Below the pieces are notes generated by a model that was not told where the DNA came from, ran no database searches, and was given only the letters and a program-made list of their open reading frames with translations. Below, one piece after another: positions 49,439 to 57,889 of a stretch of DNA of 64,000 nt (the stretch's first letter is position 1; each line of letters begins with the position of its first letter). Both the position numbers and the translations under genes were made by a program. The DNA is from Usitatibacter rugosus. Its GTDB lineage: Bacteria > Pseudomonadota > Gammaproteobacteria > Burkholderiales > Usitatibacteraceae. Location of the stretch: positions 1,767,419 through 1,831,418 of the forward strand of contig NZ_CP053069.1 of NCBI RefSeq assembly GCF_013003965.1. Direction: 5' to 3'.

Positions 49439-49699
49439 GTGGCAGCACCGATAAACCTCCCTCTCTTCGTGCAGGTTCTGCCGAGCGGCGGCCGCGTGCC
49501 GACCATTGCCCGGCCGCTCGGGCGAGACATTGCTACGCCGGGTGAACTGCTCGGCCCGGCATTGCCGCCGCGCTACGGCATGATCACTCGTGGGGCTTTC
49601 AACGAGGATTCGCTGACACGGCGCGGATGGACCCCGGATGCCGCCGCCGCTGCTGTGGGTGTATCCGCGTGGGGCGTGAATTGGTGGGGAAAGGTCTGA
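49439..49699 (+). CDS. Unknown 86-residue protein of the element
   Basis: GTG at 49439, with GAGGTGA overlapping the upstream gene end by position. Product begins MAAPINLPLFVQVLPSGGRV and ends SAWGVNWWGKV; Pro/Gly-rich, no known family. Last of the seven-gene overlapping block; a 50-bp gap separates it from the XRE-ImmA gene. Confidence 0.5.
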   Translation: MAAPINLPLFVQVLPSGGRVPTIARPLGRDIATPGELLGPALPPRYGMITRGAFNEDSLTRRGWTPDAAAAAVGVSAWGVNWWGKV

Positions 49700-49749
49700 C
49701 GGCCGAGGGGGTCCTTTGCGGTTGGCATCCCCCGCCCACATAATGGCTA

Positions 49750-50958
49750 ATGGCTACGCGCGTGAGGGCCCGGGTAAAGGGCCAATTACTGATTTGGGCG
49801 CGGGAAAGCGTCGGACTCTCGCCGAGCGCTGTTGCCAAACGGCTTAAGGTCAAGCCGGAAGTTATTGAGGCGTGGGAGGCGAATTCCGCCGCACCCACCG
49901 TCAAGCAACTTCAAAACCTCGCGGACCTCTACAAGCGCCCGCTAGGCGTTTTCTATCTCGCCGAGCCGCCGCTTTCATTCCAACCGATGAAGGACTTTAG
50001 GCGCATGCCCGGCAGAGGGATGCGCACTCTGTCCTATGAGTTGGCGCTTGAGATTCGCCTCGCCCACCAACAGCGGCTGCTAGCGATTGAACTTGCCGAA
50101 GAGTCGGGCGAGCCACCACCGCCGTTCACGCCTCGCGCCACGCTCGCCGACGATCCTGAGAGAGTTGGCCTGCAAATTCGTGAACTGCTAGGGGCCACCG
50201 AGGACGATAGGACGCATTGGGCTTCCGACAAGGAAGGGTACACGGCACTCAATACGTGGCGAGCCCGGATTGAAAAGATTGGCGTGCTTGTTTTTCAGGC
50301 TCAACGTGTTTCTTCGGATGAGGCCTCAGGATTTGCGATCGCGGAATCGCCCATGCCCGCGATAGTGGTGAGCCGCTCGGATACACCTCGGCGACGGACG
50401 TTCAGCCTGCTTCACGAATTCGCGCACCTGATGTTGCGAGTTAGTGGAGTTTCGGAAATTGACGTGGATGCTGCGCGCCCTCCCGAGGACCTGGCCGTAG
50501 AAGTTTTCTGCAATCGCGTTGCGTCCGCAGTGCTGATGCCGCGTGACCTATTTGTTGCTGAGGCTATCATCCGCACGCATCGCTCCGGCCCGGAGAGTTG
50601 GAGTGATGAGGACATTACGAACCTGTCGCACCGATATGGCGTGAGCAGAGAGGTTGTGGTGCGGAGAATGCTCACGTTCAACTTAACCACTCAGCGTTTC
50701 TACACGACGAAGCGCGAGCAATACAAAAAAGCGTTTGAGACGTGGACGCGCGAGAAAAAGGCGAAGATGCGCGCGAGCAAGAAGCAGTTTGCCAAGAATC
50801 CTCCGCGCGATGCTCTATCCAATCTCGGGCAACCACTCGTTAGGCGAATTCTTGAGAGCTACTACCAAGATCGCTTGTCGCTTAGTGACGTATCGAGCTA
50901 TCTCGGAATTCGCGCGAGGCACGTTGAGAAGTTAGAGAGCATGGTGGGTGGCCCGTAA
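49750..50958 (+). CDS. XRE-family helix-turn-helix with ImmA/IrrE metallopeptidase domain
   Basis: A 402-residue fusion: N-terminal Cro/C1-type HTH (LSPSAVAKRLKVKPEVIEAWEA region, residues 22-60), followed by an ImmA/IrrE (DUF955) protease with zinc-binding HEFAH (FSLLHEFAHLMLRVS) and FCNRVASAVLMPRDLF. The HTH-IrrE type is often paired with a DUF4411 protein, as here (next gene starts 1 bp after the stop). It may be antitoxin-like, controlling the pair's promoter. It could also regulate the element's own genes, as ImmA does with phage repressors. Confidence 0.9.
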   Translation: MATRVRARVKGQLLIWARESVGLSPSAVAKRLKVKPEVIEAWEANSAAPTVKQLQNLADLYKRPLGVFYLAEPPLSFQPMKDFRRMPGRGMRTLSYELALEIRLAHQQRLLAIELAEESGEPPPPFTPRATLADDPERVGLQIRELLGATEDDRTHWASDKEGYTALNTWRARIEKIGVLVFQAQRVSSDEASGFAIAESPMPAIVVSRSDTPRRRTFSLLHEFAHLMLRVSGVSEIDVDAARPPEDLAVEVFCNRVASAVLMPRDLFVAEAIIRTHRSGPESWSDEDITNLSHRYGVSREVVVRRMLTFNLTTQRFYTTKREQYKKAFETWTREKKAKMRASKKQFAKNPPRDALSNLGQPLVRRILESYYQDRLSLSDVSSYLGIRARHVEKLESMVGGP

Positions 50959-51441
50959 GTGGCGGCGAATCCCTCCTACAGCATTGACACAAGCTCGCTG
51001 ATTCATGCGTGGCGGCGAACCTATCCGCCTAGGAACTTCCCGCTTTTTTGGAAGTACCTTCACGAACTCGGCGAGGAAGGAAGGCTGTTTTCTTCCGCCG
51101 AGGTGCTTCGTGAGCTCAAGAAAAAAGATGATGAGTTGCACGATTGGTGCAAGAAGCGCTCCGGTTGTTTTCTACCCATTGACGATGACCAACAATCGCA
51201 CGTGTCCGAAATCATGACTAAGTATCCGCGCCTTGTGGACACTGCGACGGGCCGCTCTGCTGCCGACCCCTTCGTGATTGCGGTGGCGCGCATGCGTGAT
51301 CCGCGCCTTATCGTGGTGTCAGAGGAAAACAAGGGGAAGCTCAACTCCCCCAAAGTGCCTGACGTGTGCGCGGGAGAGGGCATTCAATGTATTCAGCTAG
51401 TGAAGCTGATCGAGACTGAGAATTGGGTCTTTAGCGGATAG
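50959..51441 (+). CDS. DUF4411 family protein, PIN-like nuclease, probable toxin of TA pair
   Basis: A 160-residue protein with GTG start directly after the XRE-ImmA stop. PIN-like acidic residues are visible in SYSIDTSSLIHAW, in SSAEVLRELKKKDDEL and in ADPFVIAVARM. The members that I know are adjacent to HTH-ImmA genes. RNA cleavage is the inferred activity; not proven for this family here. Encoded on the AT-richer right side of the element. Confidence 0.82.
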   Translation: MAANPSYSIDTSSLIHAWRRTYPPRNFPLFWKYLHELGEEGRLFSSAEVLRELKKKDDELHDWCKKRSGCFLPIDDDQQSHVSEIMTKYPRLVDTATGRSAADPFVIAVARMRDPRLIVVSEENKGKLNSPKVPDVCAGEGIQCIQLVKLIETENWVFSG

Positions 51442-51502
51442 CAGCGGAAACTCGGCGCACGTATTTTGAATTTTCCGTGGCCCCTCACGACACGACCAAG
51501 GC

Positions 51503-52513
51503 ATGGAACCGGAAATCCTCTCGATAGCGTCGTACTTGGGTCTTTGGTTCGTGGTGTACAGAGCCATTCGGTTTCTGTTTGACAGGGCCGAGGCCGACGC
51601 CTCTCCCGCCATGCGGACCGATTGGATACGTTGGATTCATAGAGACACGCCGCAACGGGTGGTCAATCGACTGCCCAAGATGTTCATCGAGACATTTGAC
51701 AGGCTGTTTGGTTACCGTGCATTTAGTTTTGGCTTTTTCCTTCGCTCGTCTGTTGTTACGGTGGTCGCTCTTAGCATGTTGCTTTTGGCTTGGGCGGCGT
51801 TCCGCCCGGATCAGGCCGTGCAGGCTGCAGTGGTGTTGGTGAAGCGGGATGGCTCGCTATTGGGTTTGTTGTTGGCGATAGTCCTGTGGCTCATCTTCGC
51901 AACGCTATTGAACGTCATTCCCGACTACCTTTCTGTCGTCAAGAGTAGGGCGCTCATCGGTGCAGCAGCACGTACCTCATCATCAACAAAATTCGTAGGA
52001 CTTGTACTTGCGGATATCGCCTTGAGCGCGTTGTTGGGACTCCTAGCCACCGCGCTTGTCGCATACGTTGTTTGGTTGTTCTTCCCGTTCTATCTGCCGA
52101 ATTTTGGTAGTAGCTGGAAAGCAATTTCCACCAACTTAAACTTCAGCTTCATTACCTTCCAAGACTTCCTAGACATCCTTTCCCTTAAGGCAAACCCCGG
52201 CATACAAATGACGTGGGTTTTTTTTGATTCGGCGGGAGTGAAGCAGGGCGAGTGGAAGGAAACGGGCGGCAACCTCGTACCGATTGGTGTGAATTTCTAT
52301 GCCACCTTCTTTACCACCTTGTGGATGGGCATTTTTATGAGCGCGACTAGTTGGGTTCGTATCTACCCGCGAGCGCTAGCGATTGGCGATTGGTTTCGCC
52401 GCGCATTCAATGTGAATGAAAAGCCCTTCCAATCCTTGGGAACGATGATTGCGGTTTGGGCGAGCGTTGGATTTTTGATCGGGCTAGTTCTGCTTCTTGT
52501 GGCGCGGTTCTAG
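51503..52513 (+). CDS. Unknown multi-pass membrane protein (cargo of element)
   Basis: A 336-residue protein with about six membrane helices (for example SSVVTVVALSMLLLAWAAF, LGLLLAIVLWLIFATLLNVI, LVLADIALSALLGLLATALV, FYATFFTTLWMGIFMSATSW). A ~75-residue hydrophilic loop follows helix 4 (FGSSWKAISTNLNFSFITFQ to about residue 265). No family recognised. It is the last gene before attR, has a lower GC and more AT-rich codons than the chromosome, and stands alone, a usual site for exchangeable cargo such as phage defence or superinfection exclusion; no direct evidence for that. Confidence 0.7.
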   Translation: MEPEILSIASYLGLWFVVYRAIRFLFDRAEADASPAMRTDWIRWIHRDTPQRVVNRLPKMFIETFDRLFGYRAFSFGFFLRSSVVTVVALSMLLLAWAAFRPDQAVQAAVVLVKRDGSLLGLLLAIVLWLIFATLLNVIPDYLSVVKSRALIGAAARTSSSTKFVGLVLADIALSALLGLLATALVAYVVWLFFPFYLPNFGSSWKAISTNLNFSFITFQDFLDILSLKANPGIQMTWVFFDSAGVKQGEWKETGGNLVPIGVNFYATFFTTLWMGIFMSATSWVRIYPRALAIGDWFRRAFNVNEKPFQSLGTMIAVWASVGFLIGLVLLLVARF

Positions 52514-52517
52514 CATT

Positions 52518-52538
52518 GCACTTACCGCGCACTTACGC
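52518..52538. promoter_or_regulatory. Right arm-type integrase sites (GCACTTACSS x2)
   Basis: Two adjacent copies, GCACTTACCG (52518-52527) and GCACTTACGC (52529-52538), one base apart as in the 42280/42291 pair, 43 bp before the attR core. They are the P' arm counterpart of the left sites. Confidence 0.65.
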
Positions 52539-52580
52539 CGATGAGGCGGGACCGTCATTCGTCGTAAGTATTTGATTTAT

Positions 52581-52656
52581 TGGCGCCCCGAACACGAATC
52601 GAACGTGCGACCTGCCCCTTAGGAGGGGGCTGCTCTATCCACTGAGCTACCGGGGC
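52581..52656 (-). tRNA. tRNA-Arg(CCT), attachment site of the element
   Basis: A 76-nt tRNA including encoded CCA. 7-bp acceptor stem (GCCCCGG with TCGGGGC, last pair G-T), D arm GCTCAGTGGATAGAGC, anticodon arm with loop CTCCTAA so anticodon CCT, T arm GCACG-TTCGATT-CGTGT. The 45-bp 3' part is duplicated at attL. The 3' half now present was therefore supplied by the element, restoring a full gene at its right end. Confidence 0.95.
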
Positions 52657-52731
52657 GCTGCGGGCGAAATTATCGCATGCACGCCCTTGTAGGACGAAGG
52701 AACCGCGCGCGTCGCAGCCTGTCTTCAAACC

Positions 52732-53775
52732 ATGGGGATCTCGCGCACCTCGATGAAGTGGCTTGCAGCGGCAACCATGGCGGTGGCCGTGTCGAGTTGC
52801 GGGGGCGATGGCGGCAATGACGGCCCGCCGCCACCCCCACCGCCCGTCGTGACGCTGGAGTCGGTTGCCGTGGTCGATGGCCGTCACATGGCGGCGGATC
52901 GATCCGGAAACTTGTACACGTTCGGACCTACGGGCAACGGGTTGGAGTTCGTCGTCACGAAGATCACACCCTCCGGCGCGATCGTTCGGCTGTTCGTTGT
53001 GGTGGCCAATCCCGGGGCCATAGCGACGGACGCGGCGGGCAACGTGTATGTCGGCGACAACCAGTTTTGCTCCGGGATCGGCGACTGCACGCGCAACCCC
53101 GTCTCGATTTTCCAGAAGATCGCGACCGACGGCACCGTCACTCCGATCCCGGTCGTGAAGAGCAGCGACCAATCGGATATGGACATCCGGCATGTCACCG
53201 GCATCGCAGTCGACGCTGCGGGCTCCCTCTATTTTTCCGATGGGGGGCGCGCGACGATTCGCAAGCTCACTCCGGATGGCGACCTCACCGCGGTCGCGGG
53301 AATGCCCGGCGTGTCGTACGAGGCCGACGGCGTCGGGCGTGAGGCACGCTTCGCCAATCCGGTCGGCATCGCCATCGATGCGGCAGGAAATCTCTTCGTG
53401 GGCGACACCGGGGGCAACACCATCCGCAAGGTGACGCCGACGGGAATCGTGACGACTGTCGCCGGCTTGCCCTTCGTCTCGGGCTACGTCGATGGCCCGC
53501 CGTCGATTGCGACCTTCCGCGTCCCGTACCAGGTGGCCGTGGACGCCCGCGGCAACGTGTATGTCGCCGACGGCGGCAGCGCGCTGATCCGAAAGGTGTC
53601 GCCGGCCGGCGTTGTTTCCACGGTGGCCGGCACGGGCGGAGTCCTGGGCTTCCAGGCGGGACCCGCACCGGGCGTGATCGACCGCCCGTACGGCATTGCG
53701 ATCGTGGGCAACGACCTGTTCTTCACGCAGGCCGCGCGAATCGCCGCCGCGCGCAACGCAGCCTCGCCGCAATGA
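52732..53775 (+). CDS. NHL-repeat lipoprotein
   Basis: A 347-residue lipoprotein (lipobox in AVAVSSCGG) with a Pro linker (seven Pro) and five or more NHL/Teneurin-type beta-propeller repeats, e.g. IAVDAAGSLYFSDGG, IAIDAAGNLFVGDTGGNTIRKVT and VAVDARGNVYVADGGSALIRKVS. Such propellers bind other molecules; role unknown. ATG 52732; in front of it is the tRNA-Arg gene on the other strand. Confidence 0.88.
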   Translation: MGISRTSMKWLAAATMAVAVSSCGGDGGNDGPPPPPPPVVTLESVAVVDGRHMAADRSGNLYTFGPTGNGLEFVVTKITPSGAIVRLFVVVANPGAIATDAAGNVYVGDNQFCSGIGDCTRNPVSIFQKIATDGTVTPIPVVKSSDQSDMDIRHVTGIAVDAAGSLYFSDGGRATIRKLTPDGDLTAVAGMPGVSYEADGVGREARFANPVGIAIDAAGNLFVGDTGGNTIRKVTPTGIVTTVAGLPFVSGYVDGPPSIATFRVPYQVAVDARGNVYVADGGSALIRKVSPAGVVSTVAGTGGVLGFQAGPAPGVIDRPYGIAIVGNDLFFTQAARIAAARNAASPQ

Positions 53776-53878
53776 CTTTTGTCACAAATCACCGGTAAGC
53801 ATCGTTGTTGGTCCCGTTCAGGACCGACCTCCCTCGCAGGGTGTTAGCTGGGGGTGTCCCACATCCCGGGAGTTGCCG

Positions 53879-54226
53879 ATGCGTATCGCCGCGTTGTCGC
53901 TGTGCCTGTCCGTGCTCGTCGCCCCGTCGGCCTTCGCCGGCCTGACCCAGGACGACATGACGCGGGTGATCTCGAGGCTTGACCTCGAACGGATGCGAAG
54001 CGAGGCGCACGCCCGCTGCGTGACCGACGTGCCGGCGGCGATCGAGTGGCTGCGCGATCCGATCATCGACCAGTATTGCCTTTTGCGTCACGGTGCGACG
54101 CGCAAGACCGGTCTCTTCCTCGGCGTGCGGCTCTCGGTGGAGCTCGAGCACGACGGCAAGACGGCCCAGGCGGCGATCGTCGACCAGTTGCTCGACGTGC
54201 AGGAAGCGTCGAACGAAGGGCGCTGA
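53879..54226 (+). CDS. Unknown 115-residue secreted protein
   Basis: Signal peptide (ALSLCLSVLVAPSAFAG), mature part GLTQDDMTRVISRLDLERMRSEAHARC and two Cys (ARCVTD, DQYCLLRHG) that could form a disulfide. No family recognised. The TGA ends 7 bp before the TRAP permease stop on the other strand, so the genes converge. The 103-bp gap upstream (53776-53878) has no gene. Confidence 0.65.
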   Translation: MRIAALSLCLSVLVAPSAFAGLTQDDMTRVISRLDLERMRSEAHARCVTDVPAAIEWLRDPIIDQYCLLRHGATRKTGLFLGVRLSVELEHDGKTAQAAIVDQLLDVQEASNEGR

Positions 54227-54233
54227 GCCTCGA

Positions 54234-56822
54234 TCAGGCGGCGGCGACCCTTCGAATTCGCCGCCCCTGGAGGAACCACACCAGCCACGCGATCAGCGCC
54301 GCGGGGATGAACACCCAATGCGGCGACGGGCGCTGCGGGTTCGGCAGCTTCAGCTCGACGATCTTCGAGCCCTGTTCCACGCCCAGTTTCTTCGCGCGGC
54401 TGCCGAACCTCACGTTGGCGACCGTGAGCTCGTTGCCGAGCTGCGCGAGCGTGACGCCGGCATTCTTGATCTTCTCGCGGCCGTCCTTGCCTTCGCCCAT
54501 CGGGATGGCGACGGTCTTGCGGACTTGCTTGCCCTCGATGTTCTCGCCCGCCGTGGACACTACGAGCCACTCGTCGGTGGCGAGCTTGTCGGCCACCTCG
54601 TAGATGCGGCTCGGTATGGCCGGCACGTACTCGGGCTGGATCATGTCGACCACGTAGTCGGGCCGGAAGAACAGGAACGTCGCGGCGAGCAGCAGCACCA
54701 CCTCGAGGATCGTGCACTTGGTGCGGAAATAGAACATCGTCGCCGCCGCGAAGAGCAGCGAGGCCGTGGTGGCGGAGAGGCACACGAAGAAGATGTCCCA
54801 CCACGTCGCCACGCCGATCAGCAGGATCTGCGGGTTGAAGATGAAGACGAACGGCAGCAGCGCCGTCCTCATGCTGTACCACGTGGCCTGCCAGCCGGTT
54901 GCGTTGGGGTCGGCGCCGGAGATCGCGGCGGCCGCGTAGGACGCGAGGCCCACCGGCGGCGTCACGTCCGCCATGATCCCGAAGTAGAAGACGAAGAGGT
55001 GCACGGCGATGAGCGGGATCACGAGGTCGCTTCGCGCGCCCAGCTCCACGATCACCGGCGCCATCAGCGTGGCGACCAGGATGTAGTTCGCGGTGGTCGG
55101 CACGCCTGCGCCCAGGAGCAGGCAGATCACGCCCGTGAGGATGAGCATCAGCAACACGTTGCCCGCGGAGATGAGCTCGACGAAGTCCGTCATCATCAGG
55201 CCCATGCCGGTGAGCGTGATCGCGCCCACGATGAGGCCCGCGGAGGCACACGCGACACCGATGCCGATCATGTTGCGGGCGCCCAGCACGAAGCCCTTCC
55301 ACAGCGTGGCGAGGCCCTGCTTGAAGCCGGCGGCGATCGTGCCCGTCTTGCGGAAGAAGTTCACCAGCGGCGGCTGGATCACCACGAGCGCCATCGAGGT
55401 GGCCGTCGCCCAGAAGGCGGACGTGCCCGGCGAGAGCTCTTCCACCATCAGGCACCAGAGCAGCACGACGATGGGAATGAAGAAATGCAGGCCCGCGCGC
55501 ACGGTGGGCCACGGCCGCGGCAACTTGAAGAGCTTGGCGCCCGGCTCGTCGATCGGAAGGTCCGGATAGCGCGACGAATAGGCGAGCAGGCCCAGGTAGG
55601 CGCCGAACGTGAGGATCGCAAGTGCCCAGGTGGCGTTCTCGCCGAAGACCCAGCGCACGGCCACGATCGAGTACCAGACGGCGCCGAGCGCGATCACCGT
55701 GCCGGCGATGCCCATGCCCCAGCCGATGATGCGGTCCTTCCACGTCACCTCGTAGCCGCGCGGGATCGGCTGCAGGTCGTACTTCAGCGCCTCGAGGTGG
55801 ACGATGTAGAAGAGCGCGATGTACGAGATCACCGCGGGCAGCAATGCGTGCTTGATGATGTCCGTGTACGGGATGCCCACGTACTCGACCATCAGGAAAG
55901 CCGCGGCGCCCATCACCGGCGGCATGATCTGCCCGTTGATCGACGAGGCGGCCTCGATGGCGCCGGCCTTCACGCCCGAATAGCCGGTGCGCTTCATCAG
56001 TGGGATCGTGAAGATGCCGCCGGAGACGACGTTCGAGACCGACGAGCCCGACACCACGCCGTTCAGCGCCGAGGAGACCACGGCCACCTTCGCCGGCCCG
56101 CCGCGCAAATGGCCGAGGAGGGCGAGCGACACCTGCAGCATGTAGTTGCCCGCGCCCGCGAGGTCGAGCAGCGTGCCGAACAGCACGAAGAGGAAGATGA
56201 ACTGGACCGAGACGCCGATCGCGACGCCGTACACGCCCTCCGTCGTGAGCCAGAAATGCGAGACGAAGCGAGAGAGCGAGGCGCCCTTGTGCGCGATCAC
56301 GTCCGGCATGAAAGGCCCGGCGAAGACGTAGAGCAGGAAGAGCCCCGTCGTGATGAGCATGCCGAAGCCCATCGCGCGGCGCGTGGCTTCCAGCATGATG
56401 ATCACGCCCGTGAGGCCTACCGCGAGGTCCATCGTCGTGGGCTTGCCCGGACGCGTGGCGAGATCGTTGTAGAAGAGGAAGAGATAGGCCGCGCAGAAGC
56501 CGCCCACGACCGCGAGAACCCAATCGGTCCAGGGCACGACGGTGCGCGACGACTTCTTGAATGCCGGAAAGGCGATGAACGCGAGGAAGACGGAGAACGC
56601 GAGGTGGATCGCGCGCGCTTCCGTGTCGTTGAAGATGCCGAAGCCGAAGACGAACGGGAGCGGCGAGGCGTACCAGACCTGGAACAGCGACCACATCGCC
56701 GCGACGATCGCGAAGAAGGCCCCGACCTTGCCGACCGGTTCACGTCCGCCGAGGTCGGCTTCCTTCACCAGCTGGTCGAGCTCCTCGCTCGATGCAGCCA
56801 CCGCAATCGGCTCTACGGCCAT
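54234..56822 (-). CDS. TRAP transporter fused permease (DctQM, TAXI type)
   Basis: An 862-residue inner-membrane protein fusing the 4-helix DctQ and 12-helix DctM domains, as in TAXI-TRAP systems. DctM hallmarks: SVQFIFLFVLFGTLLDLAGAG, SGSSVSNVVSGGIFTIPLMK, ASSINGQIMPPVMGAAAFLM and GAGVPTTANYILVATLMAP, ADVTPPVGLASYAAAAIS. A cytoplasmic or periplasmic tail of ~150 residues follows. ATG 56822 (GGGGA 6 bp upstream) preferred over ATG 56828. Imports a small acid by ion symport with the binding protein at 56904. Confidence 0.95.
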   Translation of the reverse strand: MAVEPIAVAASSEELDQLVKEADLGGREPVGKVGAFFAIVAAMWSLFQVWYASPLPFVFGFGIFNDTEARAIHLAFSVFLAFIAFPAFKKSSRTVVPWTDWVLAVVGGFCAAYLFLFYNDLATRPGKPTTMDLAVGLTGVIIMLEATRRAMGFGMLITTGLFLLYVFAGPFMPDVIAHKGASLSRFVSHFWLTTEGVYGVAIGVSVQFIFLFVLFGTLLDLAGAGNYMLQVSLALLGHLRGGPAKVAVVSSALNGVVSGSSVSNVVSGGIFTIPLMKRTGYSGVKAGAIEAASSINGQIMPPVMGAAAFLMVEYVGIPYTDIIKHALLPAVISYIALFYIVHLEALKYDLQPIPRGYEVTWKDRIIGWGMGIAGTVIALGAVWYSIVAVRWVFGENATWALAILTFGAYLGLLAYSSRYPDLPIDEPGAKLFKLPRPWPTVRAGLHFFIPIVVLLWCLMVEELSPGTSAFWATATSMALVVIQPPLVNFFRKTGTIAAGFKQGLATLWKGFVLGARNMIGIGVACASAGLIVGAITLTGMGLMMTDFVELISAGNVLLMLILTGVICLLLGAGVPTTANYILVATLMAPVIVELGARSDLVIPLIAVHLFVFYFGIMADVTPPVGLASYAAAAISGADPNATGWQATWYSMRTALLPFVFIFNPQILLIGVATWWDIFFVCLSATTASLLFAAATMFYFRTKCTILEVVLLLAATFLFFRPDYVVDMIQPEYVPAIPSRIYEVADKLATDEWLVVSTAGENIEGKQVRKTVAIPMGEGKDGREKIKNAGVTLAQLGNELTVANVRFGSRAKKLGVEQGSKIVELKLPNPQRPSPHWVFIPAALIAWLVWFLQGRRIRRVAAA

Positions 56823-56840
56823 GTGCATTCCCCAGGAAAT

Positions 56841-56898
56841 CAATAAAGGGGTCAGACCACTTTATTCGCGTGAATAAAGTGGTCTGACCCCTTTATTG
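56841..56898. repeat. Perfect palindromic REP-like repeat, 26-bp arms
   Basis: CAATAAAGGGGTCAGACCAC plus TTTATT (56841-56866), 6-nt loop CGCGTG, and its exact reverse complement (56873-56898). Similar GGGGTCAGACC... units occur in many proteobacteria near REP-associated transposases; no transposase is next to this one. It fills the 81-bp gap between the TAXI binding-protein gene and the permease gene and can fold into a strong hairpin that could limit read-through. Confidence 0.85.
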
Positions 56899-56903
56899 AG
56901 GTG

Positions 56904-57875
56904 TTACTTGATCCAGCCTTTTTCTTTGTAGTACTTGGCGGCGCCCGGATGCAGCGGGGCCGACAGGCCGTTCTTCACCATCTCCTCGGGCTTCAGGTTC
57001 GCGAGGGCCGGGTGGAGTTTCTTGAATTCCTCGAAGTTGTCGAAGACCGCCTTCACGACCGCGTACACCTGCTCATCCGGAACCTTGGCGGAGGTGACGA
57101 GCGTGGCGAGCACGCCGTAGGTCTTCGTCTCCTGCGGGTTGTTCGGATACAGGCCCGCGGGGATCGTGGCGTAGGCGTAGTAGGGCTTCTCGGCAACGAG
57201 CTTGTCCACGGCCGGGCCGGTGACGGACACGAGCTTCGCGCCGCAGGAGGTCGTCGGGTCCTGGATGTTCGCGGACGGGTGGCCCACGCCGTAGAAGAAG
57301 CCGTCGATCTTGCCGTCGCAGAGCGCCGCGCCGTGCTCGTCGGCCTTCAGCTCGGAGGCGAGCGAGAAGTCTGTGAGCTTCCAGCCCATCGCGGCGATCA
57401 GCTCTTCCAGCGAGGCCCGCGTGCCGGAGCCCGGGTTGCCGACGTTGAACTTCTTGCCCTTGAAGTCGGCCAACGACTTGGCGTTCACTTCCTTGCGGGC
57501 GAGCACCGTGAACGGCTCCGGGTGCAGGCTCATGATCGAGCGCAGGTCGCCGAAGGCGCCGTCCTTGAACTGCGCGATGCCCTTCACCGCGTTGTATGCG
57601 ACGTCGGACTGCGTCGTGCCCATGTCGAGCTCGCCGGCCTTGATGGTGTTCACGTTGAACACCGAGCCGCCCGTGGATTCGACCGAGCAGCGGATGCCGT
57701 GCTTCGCGCGGTCCTTGTTCACGAGGCGGCAGATCGCGCCGCCCGCGGCGTAGTACACGCCGGTGACGCCGCCCGTGCCGATGGTGATGAATTTCTGCTG
57801 AGCCGACGCATCGGGCATCACGAACGCAGCGCCGAGCGCGGCGCAAAGCGCCAGGGTCTTGATGGGGTTTTTCAT
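56904..57875 (-). CDS. TAXI-family TRAP transporter solute-binding protein
   Basis: A 323-residue periplasmic protein with a signal peptide (ends MPDASAQ) and the TAXI marks [51 protein letters not shown] and [16 protein letters not shown]. It captures a small carboxylate or amino acid for the fused permease. Start ATG 57875 with AGGAG. Encoded between the permease and aminotransferase genes. Confidence 0.95.
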   Translation of the reverse strand: MKNPIKTLALCAALGAAFVMPDASAQQKFITIGTGGVTGVYYAAGGAICRLVNKDRAKHGIRCSVESTGGSVFNVNTIKAGELDMGTTQSDVAYNAVKGIAQFKDGAFGDLRSIMSLHPEPFTVLARKEVNAKSLADFKGKKFNVGNPGSGTRASLEELIAAMGWKLTDFSLASELKADEHGAALCDGKIDGFFYGVGHPSANIQDPTTSCGAKLVSVTGPAVDKLVAEKPYYAYATIPAGLYPNNPQETKTYGVLATLVTSAKVPDEQVYAVVKAVFDNFEEFKKLHPALANLKPEEMVKNGLSAPLHPGAAKYYKEKGWIK

Positions 57876-57889
57876 TGGACTGCTCCTAG

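Larger units (their letters stand above)
42126..52625. mobile_element. 10.5-kb tRNA-Arg integrative element, phage-satellite/P4-like
   Basis: Bounded by a perfect 45-bp direct repeat derived from the tRNA-Arg(CCT) gene. Gene order: tyrosine integrase next to attL, excisionase-like protein, primase-helicase, an iteron region, seven small overlapping genes, XRE-ImmA/DUF4411 pair, membrane protein next to attR. All genes are on the plus strand. The tail (50-52.5 kb) is visibly AT-richer than the chromosome. I recognise no structural, packaging, lysis, conjugation or relaxase gene. Confidence 0.9.

Noticed and set aside
42126-52625. Complete prophage or conjugative element
   Set aside because: No capsid, portal, tail, terminase, holin, relaxase or type IV secretion gene can be recognised.
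54093-56846. A 917-codon plus-strand open frame
   Set aside because: Antisense to the TRAP permease; composition of Arg, His, Glu and Asp with no hydrophobic core or motif.
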